The notes below the pieces were generated by a model, which worked only from the letters and a program-made list of their open reading frames with translations, had not been told where the DNA came from and ran no database searches. The position numbers were made by a program, and so were the translations under genes. DNA of 64,000 bases, taken from assembly GCF_001665875.1 (NCBI RefSeq), contig NZ_LZTA01000014.1:122485-186484 (forward strand), in the 5' to 3' direction. Positions within the stretch are counted from its first letter, which is position 1. Each line of letters starts with the position of its first letter. This document shows positions 22,980-32,236 of this stretch, one piece after another. The DNA is from Mycobacterium sp. 852002-40037_SCH5390672. GTDB taxonomy: Bacteria > Actinomycetota > Actinomycetes > Mycobacteriales > Mycobacteriaceae.

Positions 22980-25391
22980 ATGAGTGTGCACGCAACAGAT
23001 GCCAAGCCGGCCTCCGAGGCAGATCAACTGCTCGAGGGCCTCAATCCGCAACAGCGCCAAGCGGTGGTGCATGAAGGCTCCCCACTGCTGATCGTCGCGG
23101 GCGCGGGTTCGGGAAAGACCGCGGTGTTGACCCGCCGGATCGCCTACCTGATCGCGGAACGTGGGGTTGGGGTCGGTCAGGTGCTGGCCATCACCTTCAC
23201 CAACAAGGCCGCCGCCGAGATGCGCGAACGCGTGGTGCGGCTGGTGGGCAACCGGGCCCGCGCCATGTGGGTGTCCACGTTCCACTCGACCTGCGTGCGC
23301 ATTCTGCGCAACCAGGCGTCCCTGATCGAGGGCCTCAACTCCAACTTCTCCATCTACGACGCCGACGACTCACGGCGTCTGCTGCAGATGATCGGGCGCG
23401 ACATGGGGCTCGACATCAAGCGCTACTCGCCACGGCTGCTGGCCAACGCCATCTCCAACCTGAAGAACGAGCTGATCGGCCCCGCCGAGGCGGTGGGCAA
23501 CCTGACCGACGATTCCGACGAGTTGTCCCGCACGGTGGCCAGCGTCTACGGCGAATACCAGCGGCGGCTGCGGGCGGCCAACGCGCTGGACTTCGACGAC
23601 CTGATCGGGGAAACCGTCGCGGTGCTGCGGGCCTTCCCGCAGATTGCCCAGCACTACCGGCGGCGGTTCCGGCATGTGCTCGTCGACGAGTACCAGGACA
23701 CCAACCACGCGCAGTACGTGCTGGTGCGCGAGTTGGCCGGCCGCGGCAGTTCAGCGAGGCTCGCCGGAGCTGGCCCCGGGGCCGGCGCAGGCGAGGCGAA
23801 GCTGGGACCGCCGAATCGACACGGCAGTGACGAGGTATCCGACGACGTGCCGCCGGCGGAGCTGTGTGTGGTCGGCGACGCCGACCAGTCGATCTATGCG
23901 TTCCGCGGCGCCACCATCCGCAACATCGAGGACTTCGAACGCGACTACCCGGACGCGACCACCATTCTGCTGGAACAGAATTACCGCTCTACGCAGAACA
24001 TCCTGTCCGCGGCCAACTCGGTGATCGCCCGCAACTCCGGGCGTCGCGACAAGCGACTGTGGACCGCCGAAGGCGCCGGCGAGCTGATCGTCGGCTACGT
24101 CGCCGACAACGAGCACGACGAGGCCCGATTCGTCGCCGAGGAGATCGACGCGCTCGCCGAGAAGGGCGAGATCACCTACAACGACGTCGCCGTCTTCTAC
24201 CGCACCAACAACTCGTCGCGGTCGTTCGAAGAGGTGTTCATCCGCGCCGGAATCCCCTACAAAGTCGTTGGCGGAGTGCGTTTTTACGAGCGCAAGGAGA
24301 TTCGCGACATCGTCGCCTATCTGCGGGTACTGGACAACCCCGGGGACGCGGTCAGCATGCGGCGCATCCTCAACACCCCGCGTCGGGGCATCGGTGATCG
24401 TGCCGAGGCGTGCGTGGCGGTGTATGCCGAGAACACCGGCGCCAGTTTCGCCGACGCACTGGTGGCCGCGGCCGAAGGCAAAGTGCCGATGCTGAATTCG
24501 CGTGCGGAGAAGGCGATCGCCGGTTTCGTCGAGCTGCTGGACGAGCTGCGCGGCCGCCTGGACGACGATCTCGGAGATCTGGTCGAGTCGGTGCTCGAAC
24601 GCACCGGATATCGCAGGGAACTGGAATCCTCCACCGATCCCCAAGAACTGGCGCGCTTGGACAATCTCAACGAACTCGTCAGCGTGGCACACGAATTCAG
24701 CACCGATCGGGCCAACGCCGCGGCACTGGGCGAATCCTTGCAAACCCCCGAAGACGAAGACGTACCGGATACCGGTGTGCTGGCGGAGTTTTTGGAGCGC
24801 GTCTCGCTGGTCTCCGACAGTGACGAGATCCCGGAGGACGGCGCCGGCATGGTCACCCTGATGACGTTGCACACCGCCAAGGGCCTCGAGTTTCCGGTGG
24901 TGTTCGTCACCGGCTGGGAGGACGGAATGTTCCCCCACATGCGCTCATTGGACGATCCGGTCGAACTCTGCGAGGAGCGGCGGCTGGCCTACGTCGGGAT
25001 CACCCGGGCCCGGCAACGGCTCTATGTGAGCAGGGCGATCGTCCGGTCCTCCTGGGGGCAGCCCATGCTCAACCCGGAATCGCGCTTCCTGCAAGAGATT
25101 CCACAAGAACTCATCGAATGGCGGCGTACGGCGCCGGCCCCGTCGTTCAGCGCGCCGGTGAGTGGCGCGGGCCGGTTCGGCACGCCACGGGTGTCCCCGA
25201 CCCGTTCGGGGATGAGCAAGCGCCCGCTACTGGTTCTTGAGCCCGGCGACCGGGTGACCCACGACAAGTACGGGCTGGGCCGGGTCGAGGAAGTGTCCGG
25301 CGTTGGGGAATCGGCGATGTCCCTGATCGACTTCGGCAGCTCGGGACGCGTGAAGCTGATGCACAACCACGCCCCGATCGGCAAGCTCTGA
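22980..25391 (+). CDS. uvrD1: ATP-dependent DNA helicase UvrD1
   Basis: This is an 803-residue superfamily 1A helicase of the UvrD/PcrA type, acting in nucleotide excision and break repair. Walker A is GAGSGKTAVLT near residue 41, motif II is VDEYQDTNHAQYVL, and GDADQSIYAFRGA, ILLEQNYRSTQN and VTLMTLHTAKGLEF follow. The C-terminal Tudor-like domain starts near LEPGDRVTHDKYGLG; in M. tuberculosis this region binds Ku. Residues about 257-288 are a Gly/Ala-rich insert absent from the M. tuberculosis enzyme as I recall it (771 residues). No Shine-Dalgarno is seen, and TAAGTT ends 9 nt before the ATG. Confidence 0.95.
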   Translation: MSVHATDAKPASEADQLLEGLNPQQRQAVVHEGSPLLIVAGAGSGKTAVLTRRIAYLIAERGVGVGQVLAITFTNKAAAEMRERVVRLVGNRARAMWVSTFHSTCVRILRNQASLIEGLNSNFSIYDADDSRRLLQMIGRDMGLDIKRYSPRLLANAISNLKNELIGPAEAVGNLTDDSDELSRTVASVYGEYQRRLRAANALDFDDLIGETVAVLRAFPQIAQHYRRRFRHVLVDEYQDTNHAQYVLVRELAGRGSSARLAGAGPGAGAGEAKLGPPNRHGSDEVSDDVPPAELCVVGDADQSIYAFRGATIRNIEDFERDYPDATTILLEQNYRSTQNILSAANSVIARNSGRRDKRLWTAEGAGELIVGYVADNEHDEARFVAEEIDALAEKGEITYNDVAVFYRTNNSSRSFEEVFIRAGIPYKVVGGVRFYERKEIRDIVAYLRVLDNPGDAVSMRRILNTPRRGIGDRAEACVAVYAENTGASFADALVAAAEGKVPMLNSRAEKAIAGFVELLDELRGRLDDDLGDLVESVLERTGYRRELESSTDPQELARLDNLNELVSVAHEFSTDRANAAALGESLQTPEDEDVPDTGVLAEFLERVSLVSDSDEIPEDGAGMVTLMTLHTAKGLEFPVVFVTGWEDGMFPHMRSLDDPVELCEERRLAYVGITRARQRLYVSRAIVRSSWGQPMLNPESRFLQEIPQELIEWRRTAPAPSFSAPVSGAGRFGTPRVSPTRSGMSKRPLLVLEPGDRVTHDKYGLGRVEEVSGVGESAMSLIDFGSSGRVKLMHNHAPIGKL

Positions 25392-25419
25392 CCCCGGCAG
25401 GTGGTCTAACGGCGTCGCG

Positions 25420-26010
25420 TCAGGCGTCCAGCCAGCGTTTGGTTTGCGGCAGCATCACCAGCACCACCGTGGCGATCGGCAATACCGGCAGCAGGTGCAC
25501 AACCCACGCGACCCGGGCACCGGCGATGAACACGCCGATGTACGTGAGAAAGGCGACCAGCGCGCCGGCCATCAGCAGGTAGCGGCTGATCGATCGGCGC
25601 TGCAGCAGCAAGATCACCCCCGACACCGTGGTGCCGGCGAACACCAGCGCCAGAAATGCGACCGCGATGCAGAACAGGCGGTCGGTTCGCCACCAACCGG
25701 CGATCAGGTCGGTGGCCACCACCGAGGTGGCCCACCCGCTGACGATGCTCACCGCGCACGCGGCGACGGCCGTCCGATCGGCGGGCTCAACGGCCGGCAC
25801 TCCGGCATAACCTGGGCGACCCGCACGAGAGCCGGCCCGGTAGGGCGACGGTTGCGGGGCGAAGTGAGTGGTCGGGGTGTCCGGCGTGGTGGGTATGGGC
25901 CCGGTCGGCGCACGCCGGATGATCCGGGTCCGTGTGTCGGAGGGCGAGTCCTGCTCTGAAGTGGGCTCGGACGGACGCGGACCGGAAGGTTGTTCGTTCG
26001 GCGCGGTCAC
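25420..26010 (-). CDS. hypothetical membrane protein
   Basis: This is a 196-residue protein with a Pro/Thr/Ser-rich cytoplasmic N-terminal half of about 85 residues and then four hydrophobic segments: SIVSGWATSVVATDLIAGW, FCIAVAFLALVFAGTTVSG, YLLMAGALVAFLTYIGVF, and a last one near LPVLPIATVVLVMLP. The GTG at 26010 is chosen because it follows the M23 peptidase stop by a single base (TGAGGTG), which indicates coupling. The longer frame would run into that gene. No function is recognised; pairing with an envelope peptidase suggests a cell-wall role. Confidence 0.75.
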   Translation of the reverse strand: MTAPNEQPSGPRPSEPTSEQDSPSDTRTRIIRRAPTGPIPTTPDTPTTHFAPQPSPYRAGSRAGRPGYAGVPAVEPADRTAVAACAVSIVSGWATSVVATDLIAGWWRTDRLFCIAVAFLALVFAGTTVSGVILLLQRRSISRYLLMAGALVAFLTYIGVFIAGARVAWVVHLLPVLPIATVVLVMLPQTKRWLDA

Positions 26011-26011
26011 C

Positions 26012-27142
26012 TCAACCAGCGTAGTTGCCGACCATAAGACCACGCTTAGCGAGCCACGGCACGGGGTCGATGCGTTCGCTGCCGCCCTGTAGCACCTCGA
26101 AATGCAGGTGCGGGCCGGTGGAATTGCCCCGGTTGCCCATGGTGGCGATCTGGTCGCCGGCCATCACGCGCTCACCAACGCTGACCAACGTGGTGTTGAT
26201 GTGACCGTAGAGCGTGACCGTGCCGTCGGCGTGGCGCAGCTTGACCAACATCCCGTAGCCGCTGGCCGGACCGGAGTCGATGACGACGCCGTCGGACACC
26301 GCATAGATCGGTGTGCCGATCGAGTTGGCCAGGTCGATACCGGCGTGCAGCACGCCCCAGCGGTAGCCGAAGTTGGAGGTGAAGATCCCCTTGGTCGGCA
26401 TCACGTAGAGCGGCTGCGACAACCGCGCTTCGCGCTGAGCGCGGTCGTTGGCGTAGGCGACGCCCTTGGCGAGTTCCTGATTGTGCAGTGCGGCGGTGGC
26501 CGCGGGCTCCGCGGCGATCACCTGCGGGCCGCGGACGGTGTTGGTGCCGCCCGCCCCGCCGGTGAGTGCGGATGCGTTCGCGGTCAGCACGGCCTCGGTC
26601 TTGGGGGTGTCGGCGTGGCTGGTGGCCGTGTGGGCGGCAGCGGCGGCGGCGCCGGCGGCCATCGCCGAGATCAGCAGGCGGCCCCGGGCCGCGCTGGTCG
26701 GTTGCTTGCGGTGCTGCCCTCCGCGGGGTGCGACGCCGACGACGTCGGCGGTGTGGGGGCGGTCGAGGCGCCGCTCGGTGAGTGGCTCGACGACCACCCG
26801 CGGCAGCACCTCGGTGACGGGCGCGGCCAGCCACAGCGGGCGTAGATCGTCGGCGACGTGCAGGTCGTCGAGCTCCGGTGCCAGCAGCACCTGCGCTTCG
26901 TTGTCGAACGTCGAGTCGTTGCTGAAATCCAGGTCGCCGAGATCGCCGGCGTCGTCGCTGAATTCGAAGTCGTCGAAGTCAAAGCCGTCGAGGGGGAGGA
27001 TTTCGGTGACTTCGGTGCGATGGGGTGCTTCCGACCACCGGGCGCCTGCTGCGCGACCCACTCTCACAACGCCTTCAGTTACGGCAGAAGGCCGGGCAAA
27101 ACGGTGCTGGGACAACCTGAAATGTCCTCGTATCGTGACCAT
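26012..27142 (-). CDS. M23-family peptidase / LytM-domain protein (Rv0950c-like)
   Basis: This 376-residue protein has a variable, partly acidic N-terminal region and then a signal-anchor-like segment ([20 protein letters not shown]) near residues 155-175. A C-terminal LytM/M23 domain follows from about residue 250. The zinc ligands are visible as the HxxxD motif in LHAGIDLA and the HxH motif in GPHLHFEV. Such enzymes cut peptide cross-links in peptidoglycan or activate other hydrolases outside the membrane. The start is uncertain, since no Shine-Dalgarno is seen before 27142. A CRP-like palindrome lies 76 nt upstream, between it and sucC. Confidence 0.85.
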   Translation of the reverse strand: MVTIRGHFRLSQHRFARPSAVTEGVVRVGRAAGARWSEAPHRTEVTEILPLDGFDFDDFEFSDDAGDLGDLDFSNDSTFDNEAQVLLAPELDDLHVADDLRPLWLAAPVTEVLPRVVVEPLTERRLDRPHTADVVGVAPRGGQHRKQPTSAARGRLLISAMAAGAAAAAAHTATSHADTPKTEAVLTANASALTGGAGGTNTVRGPQVIAAEPAATAALHNQELAKGVAYANDRAQREARLSQPLYVMPTKGIFTSNFGYRWGVLHAGIDLANSIGTPIYAVSDGVVIDSGPASGYGMLVKLRHADGTVTLYGHINTTLVSVGERVMAGDQIATMGNRGNSTGPHLHFEVLQGGSERIDPVPWLAKRGLMVGNYAG

Positions 27143-27217
27143 AACGTTATCTGGACCCTAGGAAGGTATCCGCTGACGCGCGGGACTGGCAACCTCGTTG
27201 CACAATCCGGGCGGAAT

Positions 27218-27233
27218 TGTGATTTGTATCACG
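27218..27233. promoter_or_regulatory. CRP/FNR-type palindrome between the M23 peptidase and sucC
   Basis: TGTGATTTGTATCACG matches the mycobacterial CRP (Rv3676) consensus TGTGA-N6-TCACA at nine of ten fixed bases. It lies 76 bp upstream of the M23 peptidase start and 158 bp upstream of sucC, so it could serve either divergent gene. The surrounding AT content is above the local average. Confidence 0.6.
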
Positions 27234-27390
27234 CGGGCGGTCAACCCATAGCCCGTGAGCTGTGCCACATCGGCGGACGCGGCCGTAATAGCCGTTTAAG
27301 GGATGGATACAGTTCGTCCGTGCGAGTCGCCGAGTGCGGCGCCGCCCACCACAAGGCCTAGTAGTTGAGTCGAGCGAAGACAGAGAGTCC

Positions 27391-28554
27391 ATGGACCTTT
27401 TCGAGTATCAAGCAAAAGAATTGTTCGCCAAGCACAACGTACCGACTACGCCGGGACGCGTGACCGACACCGCCGAGGGCGCTCGGGAGATCGCCACCGA
27501 GATCGGTCGCCCGGTGATGGTCAAGGCGCAGGTGAAGGTCGGCGGACGTGGCAAGGCCGGTGGCGTCAAGTACGCGGCGACACCCGACGACGCTTACGAG
27601 CACGCCAAGAACATCCTCGGTCTCGACATCAAGGGACATGTGGTGAAGAAGCTGCTGGTCGCCGAGGCCAGTGACATCGCCGAGGAGTACTACATCTCCT
27701 TCTTGCTCGACCGTGCCAACCGCACCTACCTGGCCATGTGCTCGGTGGAGGGCGGCATGGAGATCGAGGAGGTGGCCGCCACCAAGCCGGAGCGGCTGGC
27801 CAAGGTTCCGGTGGACGCCGTCAAGGGTGTCGACCTGGCGACCGCGCGTTCCATCGCCGAGCAGGGCCACCTGCCCGCCGAGGTGCTCGACGCCGCCGCG
27901 GTGACCATCAACAAGCTGTGGGAGGTCTTCGTCGCCGAGGACGCCACCCTGGTCGAGGTCAACCCGTTGGTGCGCGACCCGCAAGACCAAATCCTGGCGC
28001 TGGACGGCAAGGTCACCCTGGACGCCAACGCCGACTTCCGTCAGCCCGGCCACGCCGAGTTCGAGGACCGCGACGCCACCGACCCGCTGGAGCTCAAGGC
28101 CAAGGAGCACGACCTGAACTACGTCAAGCTCGACGGCGCCGTCGGCATCATCGGCAACGGCGCGGGCCTGGTGATGTCGACGCTCGACGTCGTCGCCTAC
28201 GCGGGCGAGAAGCACGGCGGGGTCAAGCCGGCCAACTTCCTGGACATCGGCGGCGGCGCCTCGGCCGAGGTGATGGCCGCAGGCCTCGACGTCATCCTGA
28301 ACGACAAGCAGGTCAAGAGCGTGTTCGTGAACGTGTTCGGCGGCATCACGTCCTGCGACGCCGTCGCCAACGGAATCGTGACCGCGCTGAACATGCTCGG
28401 CGACGAGGCCAACAAGCCGCTCGTGGTCCGGCTCGACGGCAACAACGTCGACGAAGGCCGCAAGATCCTCGCCGACGCCAACCACCCGCTGGTGATCCAG
28501 GCCGAGACCATGGACGCGGGCGCCGACAAAGCCGCCGAGCTGGCGAACAAGTAA
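27391..28554 (+). CDS. sucC: succinyl-CoA synthetase beta subunit
   Basis: This 387-residue ATP-grasp subunit forms the nucleotide-binding and CoA-ligase half of the TCA-cycle enzyme that makes ATP from succinyl-CoA. The N-terminus [20 protein letters not shown] is diagnostic, and the C-terminal [20 protein letters not shown] forms the alpha-subunit contact. The ATG at 27391 gives the family length of 387. The frame extends upstream without similarity. sucD starts 11 nt after its stop. Confidence 0.97.
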   Translation: MDLFEYQAKELFAKHNVPTTPGRVTDTAEGAREIATEIGRPVMVKAQVKVGGRGKAGGVKYAATPDDAYEHAKNILGLDIKGHVVKKLLVAEASDIAEEYYISFLLDRANRTYLAMCSVEGGMEIEEVAATKPERLAKVPVDAVKGVDLATARSIAEQGHLPAEVLDAAAVTINKLWEVFVAEDATLVEVNPLVRDPQDQILALDGKVTLDANADFRQPGHAEFEDRDATDPLELKAKEHDLNYVKLDGAVGIIGNGAGLVMSTLDVVAYAGEKHGGVKPANFLDIGGGASAEVMAAGLDVILNDKQVKSVFVNVFGGITSCDAVANGIVTALNMLGDEANKPLVVRLDGNNVDEGRKILADANHPLVIQAETMDAGADKAAELANK

Positions 28555-28565
28555 GGAACCAAGCG

Positions 28566-29468
28566 ATGTCGATCTTCCTGAACAAAGACTCCAAAGTGAT
28601 CGTCCAGGGCATCACCGGCGGTGAGGGCACCAAGCACACCGCGCTGATGCTGAAGGCAGGCACTGCGGTGGTGGGTGGGGTCAACGCCCGCAAAGCCGGC
28701 ACCACCGTGTCGCACGTGGATCCCGTCGGCAAGGATGTCGAACTTCCGGTCTTCGGCTCCGTCGCCGAGGCGATGAAGGAGACCGGCGCCAACGTGTCGG
28801 TCGTCTTCGTGCCGCCGAAGTTCGCCAAGGACGCGATCATCGAGGCCATCGACGCCGAGATCCCCCTGTTGGTGGTCATCACCGAGGGAATTCCGGTGCA
28901 GGACAGCGCGTATGCGTGGGCCTATAACGTCGACAAGGGGCAGAAGACTCGCATCATCGGGCCGAACTGTCCCGGCATCATCACCCCGGGTGAGGCGCTG
29001 GCGGGCATCACCCCGGCGAACATCAGTGGACCCGGCCCGGTCGGCCTGGTGTCCAAGTCGGGCACCCTGACCTACCAGATGATGTACGAGCTGCGCGATT
29101 TCGGCTTCTCCACCTCGATCGGTATCGGCGGTGACCCGGTGATCGGGACCACGCACATCGACGCCATCGAGGCGTTCGAGAAGGACCCCGACACCAAGAT
29201 CATCGTGATGATCGGCGAGATCGGCGGTGATGCCGAGGAGCGTGCGGCCGACTACATCAAGGCCAACGTGTCCAAGCCGGTCGTCGGCTACGTCGCGGGA
29301 TTCACCGCGCCGGAGGGCAAGACGATGGGCCACGCGGGTGCCATCGTGTCTGGCTCGTCGGGCACCGCGGCCGCCAAGAAGGAGGCCTTGGAGGCGGCCG
29401 GCGTCAAGGTCGGCAAGACGCCGTCGGAGACCGCCGCGCTGGCCCGGGAGATCCTGCAGAGCCTGTAG
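28566..29468 (+). CDS. sucD: succinyl-CoA synthetase alpha subunit
   Basis: This 300-residue subunit binds CoA and carries the histidine that is phosphorylated during catalysis, in [13 protein letters not shown] near residue 253. The N-terminal Rossmann region [17 protein letters not shown] and the [15 protein letters not shown] block are typical. AAGGA lies 8 nt before the ATG. It forms a heterodimer or heterotetramer with SucC. A hairpin begins 9 nt after its stop. Confidence 0.97.
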   Translation: MSIFLNKDSKVIVQGITGGEGTKHTALMLKAGTAVVGGVNARKAGTTVSHVDPVGKDVELPVFGSVAEAMKETGANVSVVFVPPKFAKDAIIEAIDAEIPLLVVITEGIPVQDSAYAWAYNVDKGQKTRIIGPNCPGIITPGEALAGITPANISGPGPVGLVSKSGTLTYQMMYELRDFGFSTSIGIGGDPVIGTTHIDAIEAFEKDPDTKIIVMIGEIGGDAEERAADYIKANVSKPVVGYVAGFTAPEGKTMGHAGAIVSGSSGTAAAKKEALEAAGVKVGKTPSETAALAREILQSL

Positions 29469-29476
29469 TTCTTCGC

Positions 29477-29532
29477 CGAGACTGCGGTCAGATCGCGTTT
29501 TCACCAGAATTCGCGAGCTGGCCGCAGTTTCG
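29477..29532 (+). terminator. hairpin after sucD
   Basis: CGAGACTGCGGTCAG and CTGGCCGCAGTTTCG pair over 15 positions, including two G-U pairs, around a 26-nt loop. It starts 9 nt after the sucD stop and lies before the thiolase gene. There is no long U tract, so it may end transcription inefficiently or protect the mRNA end. Confidence 0.5.
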
Positions 29533-29587
29533 TGTTGGTTCCAGCCATCGGTTAGCCTGACGAACTAACAGTTGCCAGGAGGTTTTC

Positions 29588-31111
29588 ATGCCGGTCGATC
29601 CGCGTACTCCGGTGCTCGTCGGTGTCGGCCAGTTCACCGAGCGCATCGACGACCCCGACTATCGGGGCATGTCGGCGGTCGACCTCGCGACGGCGGCCGC
29701 CCGCGCGGCTCTTGAAGACACCGGCGCCAAAAGCGTTGCCCAGGCCGTCGACACGGTCTTCGGGCTACGGCAGTTCGAGATCTCTGGACCGATGCCGGCG
29801 AAGCTCGGCAAGTCGAACAACTACCCGCGTTCGGTGATGAACCGTCTCGGCGGCGACCCGGCCCGCGTGGTACTCGAACCAGTCGGTGGGCAGGGTCCGC
29901 AGAAGCTTGTCACCGAGGCGGGCAATGCAATCGCGGCGGGCGAAGCCGACGTCGTACTGATCATGGGCTCGGAGCCGGGGTCGACGGCCCGTTACTTCGC
30001 CGATCGGGATGACAAGCCCGACTTCACCGAACATGTCGAGGGCCAACTCGAGGATCGTGGCCACCAGATCTCCAGCTACATCGACGAATACACGATCCAG
30101 CACGGCTTGACCGGGGCGCCCGTGCAGTACGGGCTCCTGGAGAATGCCCGCCGCGCCCGCCTCGGATACAGCGTGGCCGACTATCGGCGCGAGATGGCCG
30201 AACTGTTCGCCCCGATGTCCAAAGTGGCTGCCAAGAACCCGTTTTCGTCATCACCGGTGGAGCGGTCGGTCGACGAGATCATCACCATCACCGACGACAA
30301 CCGGATGATCTGTGACCCGTACCCCCGTCTGCTCGTCGCCCGCGATCAGGTCAACCAGGGCGCAGCGGCGGTGCTGATGTCAGTGGAGGCGGCGACCCGC
30401 CTGGGTGTGCCCGAGGACAAGTGGGTTTATGTGCACGGCCACTCGGACATGATCGAGCAGGCGATGCTGGATCGCGTCGACCTCGGCGCCAGCCCGGCGG
30501 CGGTCCATGCGGCCCGAGAAGCGTTGCGGGTAGCTGGAATCGGCATCGACGACATCGCCACCTTCGACCTGTACAGCTGCTTCCCGTTCCCGGTGTTCGT
30601 CATCTGCGAAGCCCTCGGCATCGACGGCGACGACCCGCGCGGTTTGACCCTGACCGGCGGATTACCGTACTTCGGCGGACCCGGGAACAGCTACTCGCTG
30701 CACGGTATCGCCGAGACGGTCACGCAGATGCGAGACAGGCCAGGGCAATTCGGCCTCGTCGGCGCCAACGGCGGCATTATGAGCAAGTACTCGGTCGGTA
30801 TCTACTCGACCACGCCGGCGGAGTGGCGCACCGATAACCGTGCGGAGCTGAAGAAGGAGATCGATGCTCTGCCGAAGATCGACGTCACGAAGACACCCGA
30901 CGGCGCGGCAACCATCGAGACGTACTCAGTGCGCTACGGCTGGCCGGTCCGCACCGGCATCATCGTCGGCCGGCTCGCGGCGGACAACACGCGATTCATG
31001 GCCACGACCGACGACGACGACCTCGTCGCATTGATGTGCGACGGCGATCCGCTCGGTGTGGAGATCTCGGTGTGGTCGACCGACAACGGTAACCGGGCGT
31101 CGCTGGGCTAG
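29588..31111 (+). CDS. thiolase-fold protein, acetyl-CoA acetyltransferase-like
   Basis: This 507-residue thiolase-superfamily protein is of the lipid-transfer/SCP2-thiolase-like type. A catalytic-type His block is seen in LPYFGGPGNSYSLHGIAET, and LYSCFPFPVFV is near the second half-site. The usual nucleophile motif around Cys-Ser-Ser-Gly is not found; the equivalent region reads VGGQGPQKLVTEAG. Classical thiolysis is therefore doubtful. The C-terminal 100 residues form an extra OB-like domain. AGGAGG lies 6 nt before the ATG. Neighbouring KstR-boxed genes suggest lipid or sterol catabolism, which is inference. Confidence 0.82.
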   Translation: MPVDPRTPVLVGVGQFTERIDDPDYRGMSAVDLATAAARAALEDTGAKSVAQAVDTVFGLRQFEISGPMPAKLGKSNNYPRSVMNRLGGDPARVVLEPVGGQGPQKLVTEAGNAIAAGEADVVLIMGSEPGSTARYFADRDDKPDFTEHVEGQLEDRGHQISSYIDEYTIQHGLTGAPVQYGLLENARRARLGYSVADYRREMAELFAPMSKVAAKNPFSSSPVERSVDEIITITDDNRMICDPYPRLLVARDQVNQGAAAVLMSVEAATRLGVPEDKWVYVHGHSDMIEQAMLDRVDLGASPAAVHAAREALRVAGIGIDDIATFDLYSCFPFPVFVICEALGIDGDDPRGLTLTGGLPYFGGPGNSYSLHGIAETVTQMRDRPGQFGLVGANGGIMSKYSVGIYSTTPAEWRTDNRAELKKEIDALPKIDVTKTPDGAATIETYSVRYGWPVRTGIIVGRLAADNTRFMATTDDDDLVALMCDGDPLGVEISVWSTDNGNRASLG

Positions 31112-31133
31112 ACCCCGTCGTACGCGCGCGGGC

Positions 31134-31982
31134 CTAGACCAGGGCGGCGAGCTTGCCGGCCAAGCGCTCGACGTAGGCGGCGATCTCGTCTTCGGATTTG
31201 TCCGGCAGCCCGAACAGCACCTCGGTCACCCCGAGCTCGGCCCATTTGGCGAGCTTCTCGGGCACCGGCTTGAAGTCCAGCGCGACGATGTGGGGAGCAC
31301 CGTCGCGGCCCGCCGCCGCCCAGGTGTCCTGCAGCAACTTCACCGGTTCGTCGATGTCGAAGTCGCGCGGAGTGGTGATCCAACCGTCGGCGCTGCGCGC
31401 GATCCACTTGAAGTTCTTCTCGGTGCCCGCGGCCCCGACCAGCACCGGGATGTGTGACTGCACGGGCTTGGGCCAGGCCCAGCTGGGCCCGAACTTGACG
31501 AATTCGCCGTCGTAGCTGGCTTCCTCTTTGGTCCATAGTTCCCGCATCGCCTCGATGTACTCGCGCAGCATGGTGCGGCGCCGGCCCGGCGGCACGCCGT
31601 GGTCGGCGAGTTCGTCGGTGTTCCAACCGAACCCGACGCCCAGGCTGACCCGTCCGCCGGACAGGTGGTCAAGGGTGGCAATACTTTTCGCCAACGTGAT
31701 CGGGTCGTGTTCGACCGGTAGGGCCACCGCGGTGGACAACCGCACCCGCGAGGTGACCGCGCACGCCGCGCCCAGACTCACCCATGGGTCTAGTGTCCGC
31801 ATGTAGCGATCGTCGGGCAGCGATTCGTCGCCCGTGGTGGGGTGAGCAGCCTCGCGCTTCACCGGAATGTGAGTGTGTTCTGGCACGTAGAAGGTCGCAA
31901 AGCCGTGATCGTCGGCAAGCTTCGCGGCCCTCGCCGGAGAGATGCCACGATCGCTGGTAAAAAGCACAAGCCCGTAATCCAT
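31134..31982 (-). CDS. F420-dependent LLM-class oxidoreductase (Rv0953c-like)
   Basis: This is a 282-residue luciferase-like fold enzyme, probably F420-dependent. Typical blocks are FATFYVPEHTHIPV, LDHLSGGRVSLGVGFGWN and IPVLVGAAGTEKNFKWIARS. The ATG at 31982 (MDYGLVLFTSDRG) gives the same length as Rv0953c. The longer frame would cover a KstR-like box that ends 10 nt upstream. No Shine-Dalgarno is present, so the transcript may be leaderless with the operator over the promoter. The paralogue at 13716 carries the same operator, so the two are probably co-regulated in cholesterol or lipid breakdown. Confidence 0.88.
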   Translation of the reverse strand: MDYGLVLFTSDRGISPARAAKLADDHGFATFYVPEHTHIPVKREAAHPTTGDESLPDDRYMRTLDPWVSLGAACAVTSRVRLSTAVALPVEHDPITLAKSIATLDHLSGGRVSLGVGFGWNTDELADHGVPPGRRRTMLREYIEAMRELWTKEEASYDGEFVKFGPSWAWPKPVQSHIPVLVGAAGTEKNFKWIARSADGWITTPRDFDIDEPVKLLQDTWAAAGRDGAPHIVALDFKPVPEKLAKWAELGVTEVLFGLPDKSEDEIAAYVERLAGKLAALV

Positions 31983-31991
31983 GCAGAGAAT

Positions 31992-32005
31992 TAGAACGTG
32001 TTCTA
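31992..32005. promoter_or_regulatory. KstR operator-like box
   Basis: TAGAACGTGTTCTA is identical to the box at 14619 and fits TnnAACnnGTTnnA exactly. It lies 9 nt upstream of the LLM-class start codon at 31982, so a bound repressor would cover the promoter or the start site. Confidence 0.85.
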
Positions 32006-32236
32006 CCTCTGCTGAGCAAGCCGTCGTGACACGGACCGTCTCGCGAGCAGGCCGCGGGGCAGCCGGTGTGGGCGCCGCTGTCCAAGCCGGTGGCAACGGC
32101 ACGGGTTACCGCACGTGCGCTAGCGTGGGTGATCGACCGCGTCGCTAACGCAGCGAGGCGCCTGGAAGCACAGCGTTGCACTGCAACCGTGGCGACCGCC
32201 AGGCAGTTCAAGGCACTGGAAGCAACAGGAGGAGCC

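Noticed and set aside
23751..24938. 395-codon minus-strand frame opposite uvrD1
   Set aside because: It lies wholly within helicase motifs on the other strand and its translation has no family character.
27358..28485. 375-codon minus-strand frame opposite sucC
   Set aside because: It is a shadow of a highly conserved enzyme gene; composition is Val/Asp/His-biased as expected from reversed codons.
27738..28565. Plus-strand frame reading through sucC into sucD in a different phase
   Set aside because: Only the sucD part is real. The Arg-rich upstream part is sucC read out of frame.
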